From Arctopsyche grandis (lineage: Eukaryota; Arthropoda; Insecta; Trichoptera; Hydropsychidae): a stretch of 64,000 nt of DNA. Below, in pieces: positions 56,150 through 64,000 of this stretch (the first letter of the stretch is position 1; every line of letters begins with the position of its first letter). Location: assembly GCF_051622035.1 (NCBI RefSeq), contig NC_135356.1, positions 26,876,839 to 26,940,838 of the forward strand. The letters run 5' to 3'. The notes under the pieces are model-generated. The model saw only the letters and a program-made list of their open reading frames with translations. It was not told the DNA's origin and did no database searches. A program made the translations under genes and the position numbers.

Positions 56150-56990
56150 TTTATTATTTATTTAATTTATTATTATTTTAAAATAATAACGACAATAAAA
56201 TGACCAGTGTGACCTGACAGGTTGCCCCAAAGCGTCACACCGGTCTTACAAAAAAAAAAAAAAGAAAAATAGAAAGAAAATAACAAAGAAAAAGCAATAA
56301 AAATTCCAATCATTCAAATAGTCTCGTATTGAATCTCAAGAAACTAACCAGCTCATCAACATGACAGTTGAACAGGTCAAAATTCTCATCAATCACATTA
56401 AGGAACCGGACAGCTTCCACCAGTGACGAGTTCTTGAAAGTAGACGTTCTTGCAAAGATAGGTTGAAAGAGTCGTCGATTACGCAGCGCTCTACCGGTCT
56501 CAGGAGCACTTAAGCTCTGATAAAATCGAAGGATTGTCAACAACTCCATTTAAAACTCCAAAGAAGTATTTGGAAATGGCAACAATCCTTCTAGAAGCCA
56601 AAGAATTAAAGCCCAAGGTACCTTGCAGAAACGCCGTGGGAAATAAATACGGATATACTTTTTCAAGTATAGGTATCGTAGAAATTTCTTCTGGACTCTT
56701 TCTATCAATAGAGATAATTTAATTTCAGTAGGACTCCAAATTACAGAACCAAACTCCAATATGCTCCGGACAAGTGAACAATAAAGTAACACCATTATAT
56801 TCGGATCTTGGAAGTAGTGAGAATTGCGCAGAACAAATCCAAGCATTTTGGTAGCCCTACAGCACATATCTGAAATATGAGTCGAAAATTTGAAATCACT
56901 CCTAAACAGTATACCAAGATCAACAGTTGAGTCAGTTCGTGTTAATTGATAGTTCCGAAGACTATAAGCGAACTCAATATAAAAATAGCC
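56150..56990 (-). pseudogene. LINE ORF2 C-terminal remnant, jockey-like
   Basis: On the minus strand, 56867-56550 reads CCRATKMLGFVLRNSHYFQD, then VLLYCSLVRSILEFGSVIWSP and ERVQKKFLRYLYLK, the strongly conserved post-RT block of jockey-clade LINEs. 56549-56310 continues with MELLTILRFYQSLSAPETGR and ends FLRFNTRLFE, after which a stop and a 3' UTR lead to a T-rich tract at 56150-56190 (complement of the poly-A tail). The copy is 5' truncated and carries a frame break near 56550. Confidence 0.85.
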
Positions 56991-57004
56991 ATTCGTTTCT
57001 GATT

Positions 57005-57345
57005 GGCTGTCGTTAATTTTTTTTTGTTCGATTCAAATATCTAATATGTAACTTCGAAAGAGACTTTGTATGTAAGTTTGTATCTTTGTTTGGGAATTTC
57101 GCAAACAAATTAAAATTTCTATGACAACGAGTCGATTTCTTTTTTCGATTCAAATAAATTTAATAAAAAAACAAATGAATATTTACTATTAGATTTGCCA
57201 TGTTTACGCTATTTATATTACAAATACTGAGCGAAGCCGGGTAAAACAACTAGTATTTAATAAAAAAACAAATTAATTTTTACTATTAAATAAGCGGTTT
57301 AAGCGGTTTATATTACAAATACCGAGCGAAGCCAGGCAAAACCAC
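57005..57345 (+). mobile_element. Two 3' ends of the ACTAGT-type repeat
   Basis: 57040-57254 is a nearly complete 3' half ending 'gagcgaagccgggtaaaac' and ACTAGT. 57258-57345 is a second, shorter 3' end ('aataccgagcgaagccagg') directly behind it, a head-to-tail pair. Confidence 0.6.
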
Positions 57346-57349
57346 AAGC

Positions 57350-60060
57350 AGTGTATGAAGTTGTAAATATAAACACATATGCTATTTTAAAAACATGGAA
57401 ATTAAAATATCAGGATAGTTTTAAGGTAAAAGTAAAACTGAAATTGGTGAAGTATTATATTATGTATATTATCAGAGTTATCAATCATCGTGTGAAAAAT
57501 CTTTTTAATTATTGCGAATTTCAAATTTTTATTAATTCAGACCACAAAGGGTCGCGAGCAGAGCAAGGCGGCGAGTTTAAAATTAGTAATTACCTTGAAT
57601 TCAAAAAGATATATGAAACCGACGAGATTTGAAGTTCAATGCGTAACATTCCGAGATGAAAAAAAATCACGAGTAAATTGATTTTTAATTTTATCGGGGT
57701 TCGATGGACTCGTTCAAAATAACCAAAGGTTGAATACATTATATTAGAGGTGGCCCTTAAGCGCTATGATATTATAATATCGGAGTAGAGACGGCAGAAA
57801 TATTTGGCTCATATGCAAAATTCCGCAATGGTAATTTTCAAATGCTGAATCACAAAAATTCATTCACAAACATAACACGATGACACGCCATGAAATTGAA
57901 TTGCATTCCTTCAAGACACGGATTCCAAAGTTCAAGTTCTCCCCTGTATAATAAGAACTAGCACGTGTGACTTCAGTTACATAAAAATGTATTTTCTATA
58001 GAGCGAAGGAAATATCAATAAATAAATTTTCCAGAATATGATTTTGTGTATTTAAATATTTAATAAGATGATTGTATATACATACATATGTACTTGTATT
58101 TGTGTAGCCAGTTTATGTTTGCAAAACCCATATCGTTCTCAAAATTCAATTTGCATCTTAAATTTGTTTTGATAGTCGGCAATTTTTCAATTTTTCGTGA
58201 CATTGTTTCACAGATTTAACATTTAATCCTGTACATTATCGAGAATGTTGATTAGATTCCAGGATGTATTTAGATCATTGGTTTTTTTTTATCAATATAT
58301 ATAAATACAGCTCAGGGATGTGCAGTAAAAAATTCGGTTTCATTGAATTTCAGTTTTATCTTGGCCATTTTTAGACAGAAAATTAGTCATTTTCTTACCA
58401 TATATATTCACGTTTTTTAATAAAATAAAACACGTGATACAAATCACGTGGCATTCGGCTATTTTTGCCCACGCTTTGAATTTAACATAAATGGAAAAGT
58501 TTTAAGAAAAGTATACCAATTTCACTGTCACAAAAGGAATTGTGGATAAAATGTTTCAACGAAATATACTTGATGTTATACTTTGCTTGCTTATATAAAG
58601 TACATTTGCGCTTATATAAAGTGTAATTAATTTTAACAAGTTTTTTTATTTACTTTGTTAAAACACGATAGCATATTTATAATGGGGAAAACAGACTTAC
58701 AAATTTTATTGTGTATTATTTATTTATAAAATATGGAAAATGTACAAATACAATTTTCCTTAAAACTATTAGACTTTGATCGATTTACTTTTAATTGATT
58801 TAATTGTCAGCACAAGTCAGTGATAATGAAAATGAGATAAATTATTAAAAGAAAAGGAGGAAGATATTAAAAGAAAAATAGAAAAATTATTACTGAAAGT
58901 TAATCGTTATATTATATTTATAGATGTGAGTAATTCAATAATAGGCTTACCATATGGTATCAAAGAGAACATGCTCTTGAACAAAGGAGAACATGTTTTT
59001 TGTTTCATTTTTTTTAATAATAAAAGATTAATTGTTTTTCATTGAAAGTCTTGCAATGTCTATATATCAAACCATTCGTCATTAATTCAGTGAATGCAAC
59101 TTAAAATAAAATAATTAAAATATGTTGCCCTTATGTACATAAAAGAAAATTTTGTATGTCACCTTATATACATAAAATACATTTGATACTTGCCGGAGCG
59201 GAAACTAATCAATATTTACTAAGTTTGACCCACTGAATTCAAATATCACAATATTTTTTGGTGGCTAACTATGTATCATTTAAGAGATACGAGCGTTTAA
59301 AAAAATGGGCAATTTGTGCAGATTTTTGACTTTTGCAGTCTTTAATTCAAAATCTAGCACTGCTTTGCCAAAAGTGAGTATTGGAATCAACGGTCAGGTG
59401 TTTTTTCTATTGAATGTGAATTTTATTGGTTCATAATTAAGTATTTTCAGTCGTTTGTCCCATCTCTCATGTAGATACGTACATATGTACATACACATGT
59501 ATGCTTTCTCTAGTTTGGAATATTTTGAAAATTATAACGGGAATTATAAAAATGTTGTATTGTGGTTTCCATAGGATTTTCCCTTTGAATACTTGGCGTT
59601 TTGACAGCTATAAGTTTCATGCGATATCTGGTGGGTCTATTTGAAGATAGTTTTTGGCTGCTATCACTTAACTAAAACCAATAGTTCGTGTATGAAAACT
59701 ATATAGTACCAGACCAGAGAGAACACAGACTGTAATATAAAAATATACATAAATATATTGTGCTCGTGTGAATAATTAATTTCTTTATTTTTTAATATTT
59801 AATATCATTATTTAACACGCAAATTACCGCCATCTTTCAACTTTCATGACTTCAACCTGTCAGATTCATTCGAACACATTTTCCATCACTTTAATTAAGT
59901 CTTAACGTTTATTAATCTCTCCTCCAAGTGGCGTAGCAACATATCTTATAGCAAAGCATGAGGGCACAGCTAGACAGGGGGTCCAAATTTATATACATAT
60001 AGATACACTCAATATAATTTAACTTTGTCCAAATTACTATCGAAATATCGATACTATCTA
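57350..60060. other. Anonymous AT-rich stretch
   Basis: No gene seen. AGTGGCGTAGCAACAT at 59928 resembles a hAT end of the 38300 type without a partner. Confidence 0.4.
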
Positions 60061-60061
60061 C

Positions 60062-60702
60062 ATATATATGTATGTATATAAAATTGAATGAATGTTTGTT
60101 TGTCTGTCTGTCTCGTATAGGTTCCTAAATCACTAAACCGATTACGATGGAACTTTCAGGATTTGTTGTATGCATGTTCAGGAAGCTTACTGTGAAAAAA
60201 ACGGGTGCCGTGTGATCGATTGGTCGCAAGATCTCATGTCTGATTTTTGTACATCACGTCTGATTTTTGTACAGGTTTTATAAAATACTTGATAAATTTG
60301 TATGTTAATATTTTAATGTTCACAACCAGCCGGCCCTGAATGAATCTACTTGAACTAGATCAAGAGTTCTTTGAAATTAGGTATTACCGGAGGATTTCGA
60401 AGTTCATGGAAAGAGCGAAAACGGTAAAAATGAAACGGGAACGGGAACGGAAACGGGAAAAACGGGAATGAGTGTCATTGCAACGCAACCATTTCAAATG
60501 TTTTCGCGTTGCGACCTGCGTTTATAGGGTAAAATAAACAAACAATTGATTAATATCAAATGTATTCGCTGCCTGAATTTTTCCGACAAACTGAACGGGA
60601 ACGGGAACGAGAACGGGAACGGGGAATGGGAACGCAACGGGAACTGGAACGGGAATCGTATGTGTTATTGTGGCATTACAACGCATGCCGGGTTCAGCGA
60701 TT
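60062..60702 (-). mobile_element. ACTAGC-headed repeat on the minus strand
   Basis: Reading the minus strand: the head 'gctgaacccggcatgcgttg' (from 60700), arrays of CCCGTTCC units (60660-60580 and 60470-60430), 'ttcctgaacatgcatacaac', 'aatcggtttagtgatttagg', then (GACA)n and 'cattcaattttatata'. The CCCGTTCC array is expanded and partly duplicated compared with 17675. Confidence 0.65.
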
Positions 60703-60726
60703 ATCTTATAAAATTTGCATTCTAGG

Positions 60727-60974
60727 CAGTGGTGTCACCCTAATGGATTCCATGGGTTTCCGGAAACCCGTTGTTAAAAATCAAAAGTTTCCGGAAACCC
60801 GTTATTTAATCTAAAAAGTCATATAATTTTTATCAAAATTTATACAAATCTTGAAAAATTGAATGAAATTTCATCTAATAGTGGCTTGGACGAAAAAAAA
60901 TTGTATATATTTTCAAAATAATTTTAATGAAAAAAAATGGAAACCCGTTGTTCCAAATTGGGGTGACACCACTG
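60727..60974. mobile_element. 248 bp MITE, CAGTGGTGTCACCC type (copy 2)
   Basis: Termini CAGTGGTGTCACCCTAAT and complement CAGTGGTGTCACCCCAAT. Flanking octamers ATTCTAGG (60719-60726) and ATAATAGG (60975-60982) agree at 6 of 8, consistent with a hAT-type 8 bp target duplication. Same length as 51182-51429. Confidence 0.8.
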
Positions 60975-61019
60975 ATAATAGGTTCTCATTATCTCTCATA
61001 TATATTATACATATATTTA

Positions 61020-61570
61020 CGTCACTCATTTTATTTTATTTTATTAATTGAAAAATCAACAGACAGGATGTACATAGATATGTATAAAAAAACAAATAGT
61101 AAATAAATAATATATGTAACATCCGAGTCCAATAATAGATTTTTACAAAAATGAAAAAGATAAATATGAGGAAAACAAATTAAAAAGTAAAGAATAAAGG
61201 CATGACAAAATATGTAGAACATTGCATAATTAAACTATAGTATTAAAATATTTGGAAAAGGTTATAAAATAGAATATAAGAAGATATTGAAATTTACAAA
61301 TATAAAACAAATGAAAAAGGTAAATACAAAATAAACAAATGAAAAGGAAAAGAATGAAAGCTATAATATGATTAAATAGCACATTACATAACTAAACTTA
61401 AGTATAAAAATATTGGAAATATTGGAAAAATAGAATAGGAGAAGAAATGAATCAATTGGTCAAGATTCTCTTGATGTTAGACCTGAATTGATGTAGGGAA
61501 ATACCAAATAGATCAACCTCATTCAGCTCTCCGTTAAACATACGATAAACGCGCTGCAGATAAAAATATT
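61020..61570 (-). mobile_element. LINE 3' end (same family as 2831-3168)
   Basis: The minus strand reads RVYRMFNGELNEVDLFGISL then HQFRSNIKRILTN and a stop near 61472, followed by an A-rich 3' UTR to the (TAAAA)n tail (complement at 61028-61046). It is longer at the 5' side than the 2831 copy but still lacks the RT domain. Confidence 0.7.
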
Positions 61571-61739
61571 TTTGGGAATTAGTATTGAAAGGATCATCAT
61601 AGGTTATTCACGACTCCGACTAAAATGCAATCTGACCGAAAGTCAACAGTTGGTAACCCTATCCAAGCGACACGCGAAATCTCACCACCAGACTCCAACA
61701 GAGCAGAATATGGCCAAATCATCACAAAATCATCGAAAG

Positions 61740-62104
61740 AATGCGAGCAGCTTGTGATTCAGTGGTACGGAAGCACGCCACATCCCACGCGCTTCCCGGG
61801 CCCTCTTTCCTCGCCTCGAAGGAGGGAGAAACGAATGAGATAGGGGGGTGGGGGGGGGGAGAGAGTGAGGAGGCAATTTACCCCCCCTCATTGCAAATCT
61901 TCCACCACTATTTGCACTTTTGCGGTGAATCCGCGGGGGAATCCGCGATCGGACACCCACACACACGCATCGGCAGAAAGAAGGTGGTATTTATTAATAA
62001 CGCTGCGTGCCACTCATAAGTCTTCCGGCTTGACAGTTCTGGGCACATACCTCAGTGGACTGCCGCAACAGCAGGGTCTTCATCTCTCATCTACTCTTCC
62101 GCAG
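61740..62104 (+). promoter_or_regulatory. CpG-rich block, candidate promoter of the right-edge gene
   Basis: Abrupt rise in GC with CpGs and G-runs (61840-61862). It leads to a strong acceptor 'ctctcatctactcttccgcag' (AG at 62103-62104). Either transcription starts here and the ATG exon is continuous with it, or a 5' UTR intron ends at 62104. No TATA box seen. Confidence 0.4.
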
Positions 62105-62125
62105 GCCGCAAAGTTGACGGACACC

Positions 62126-62170
62126 ATGTCTGACCTCGGCCATGAGATAAGCGTCATCAAGTTTGTCGTT
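62126..62170 (+). CDS. First coding exon of an unidentified gene (15 codons)
   Basis: ATG at 62126 in good context (GGACACCATGT). It encodes MSDLGHEISVIKFVV and ends exactly before a consensus donor 'gtgagt' at 62171, phase 0. The upstream acceptor at 62104 and the CpG-rich DNA support a real exon. The peptide ends in a hydrophobic beta-strand-like IKFVV, which is how Ras/Rho-type GTPases read just before their P-loop; a Rho-family or other nucleotide-binding protein is therefore conceivable, but 15 residues do not establish it. The rest of the gene must lie to the right of the window, because I see no second exon before 64000. Confidence 0.45.
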
Positions 62171-62174
62171 GTGA

Positions 62175-64000
62175 GTATGCGTGCCATTTTCATGTTTTGC
62201 AAGTTGTGTTAAACTTTTTGCCCGTAGTTGTGCGAAAAAAGGTCATCCGAAGAGTTTGACGCTACTTTCTACTACTATGTGTTTTGATCCGAAAAGTTTT
62301 ATCGTGAATAGTTATGTATATATGTAGATATTGGACTTAATGATTAGTGTGGTAGTGTTGTTATGCTCTCAGTTCATTCATTTGTTGATTGTTAGTTCAG
62401 TTCAACTTCTAATGCCAAGAAACGGAACCGAATGTATGTGAGATTCAATGAAAGTTCATCATTTTTAATCGTCTATAATAATATGTATATATATGGGGCT
62501 AGAGTTGTGTTTGTTTTGAATTTCTTGGTTGAAAAGTTCAATTTATATCTTCTTTTTAATACAATGTCAGTATTGATAAAGAAAGTCAGCTTATTAAGCG
62601 TTCTTATATGTCGCTTTTTTTTCTTACATTAACAAAAAATGAGCTAATCGAAATGGAATGAAAACTGTACAATTTTGTTGTACAGTCTTCATTCATGGAT
62701 GAAAGCTTATAAACAATTTTCAAAAATATTTTTAACAAATTTGAATGATGATTGAATCGATTTGATATTTTATTGATGTCGTGTCAATTCTGAATTAATC
62801 CAACTATGAGGCGAAGTTTTTTTGTAAAAATGTGACAGGCAAATAGGGTTATATTCGAATCTCAAACAAGTAATAATAAATTCATTACTACAAATAGCCA
62901 GTTCAGTATTTTTATTTTGGTACTACTTAAAATTTATCATTTCATAAATTTGCATTTTCATACGGAGTTTAAAATGTGTTTTCGATGCTTTGGAAATTTT
63001 CAGAATTTCATTCAAATTTCGGTCAGTTATTAGACTGCATAAATATCATACGCAGACGTTCGGTATAAAAAACCTTATGGTTAAAACATTTCAATAAATT
63101 CATTAGCTAGCAGTATGGTTCAAAGGTATGTTTAGCACCAAGAGGGTAGATTTGAGGGTATTTGTCACTCCAAATCGATCGTTTCTTATCAGAGTTTTCC
63201 AATTTTATCTGATCATTGTTGAAACGGTTCCTTAAAATTATGTACAAATAATCTAAATCCATAGATGTCTCAATGGATTGATTATTTAATTAATTGTTAT
63301 TTCGTGTTCTTCAGCCTCTCAAAATACAGTGATTTATGTAATAATAAAATGCTGCATTGTTTATATTAATTGTCCAGGAAGGCGCATTGGGGACTTCCTG
63401 TCAAGCCTTCCTGGTATATATCTATGTAAAATAAAATTAAATACCGGTTTTCTTGTTATTTCTATTGCGTATTATTTTTGGTAAGCGGTTATTATCAAAG
63501 CCGTCACAGTATAATTAATGGTCAGTATTTAAACGAAATGGTTAGTATTTATTTTGAAAAATTTATATGAATCAACTTTGTTAAATCACATTACAATACA
63601 ATTATACAGTATAATAACATTCGTACTGACTGTTTAGTATTTTATACTGATTTTTTGAGTAAATAATTCTTTAATGATTTGCAAAAATTAATCGATATGA
63701 AATGTTGCTATTTAAATAGGCAGAGTATAAAATAATTGCCTGAAGTGATCGGAGCAGCAGTTTTTCGCGCTTCAATACGTTTTATTACGTCGATATTTAT
63801 TTTCGGTTAAAATTTTTAAAATACTCACCCACCCCCCGCCCTTCCCGTATGTGAAGCGCTGCGATTTAATTAATCAAATTTTCCCGATAAGATTTTTCCC
63901 GAGTGTGCACAACAAATTAGCTGACGTGACCGTACCTCCTAGTACATCCCCGTTTTCCCTCGAGGCGATTCTGGTACGCCGTTTCAATTTAGCACATACT
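62175..64000 (+). other. Probable intron of the right-edge gene; nothing else seen
   Basis: AT-rich, with a hairpin 'tgtacaattttgttgtaca' at 62667-62685. The last 190 bp (from about 63810) become C-rich (ACCCACCCCCCGCCC) and may belong to another promoter or exon cut by the window edge. Confidence 0.35.

Overview
The window looks like AT-rich nuclear DNA of an insect or another arthropod. The genes are split by long introns. There is little coding sequence and dense transposable-element debris (hAT, MULE-like foldback, TTAA-target and AGCCG-type MITEs, LINE 3' ends, tRNA-derived repeats, one solo LTR). There are long (TA)n tracts and an omnipresent self-complementary TACATACATATGTA-type simple motif. 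Nothing looks bacterial: no operons, no Shine-Dalgarno sites, no CRISPR. I cannot fix the insect order from sequence alone.

The one gene I can identify with confidence is a Hairy/Enhancer-of-split (HES) family bHLH-Orange repressor on the + strand. Coding exons at 34491-34794 and 45333-46156 join in phase to give 375 residues ending in WRPW. A CpG-rich block with a strong splice donor at 24369/24370 is the best candidate for its promoter and non-coding first exon. The gene would then span about 22 kb (about 24.2-46.2 kb), with a 10.1 kb first intron and a 10.5 kb second intron. A second, weaker gene start lies at the right edge: a CpG-rich block at 61.74-62.1 kb followed by a 15-codon coding exon (62126-62170) with good splice sites, which reads into a gene continuing beyond the window. 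GC-rich blocks at 4.49-5.14 kb and 14.45-14.78 kb may be first exons or promoters of unknown transcripts.

Layout: 0-10 kb is AT-rich spacer with a 408 bp palindromic element carrying 9 bp target duplications, tail-to-tail ACTAGT-bounded repeats and LINE tails. 10-20 kb is a chain of head-to-tail composite repeats with tRNA-like modules and variable low-complexity cargo, (TA)n tracts and ACTAGC-headed repeats. 20-24 kb holds two hAT transposase relics, one inside an intact 1200 bp element with an exact 8 bp target duplication. 24-46 kb is the HES gene; its introns contain a 1.36 kb inverted repeat (26.0-27.35 kb), a nest of foldback elements (35.1-35.8 kb), degenerate LINEs and hAT elements. 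46-61.6 kb is repeat-rich intergenic DNA (second palindromic element, TTAA-flanked MITE, solo LTR, twin 248 bp MITEs, LINE fragments). 61.7-64 kb is the second gene start.

The most unusual content is structural: at least eight separate inverted-repeat or foldback structures. The largest would be transcribed inside the HES first intron if the first exon is correctly assigned. No new protein system was found.
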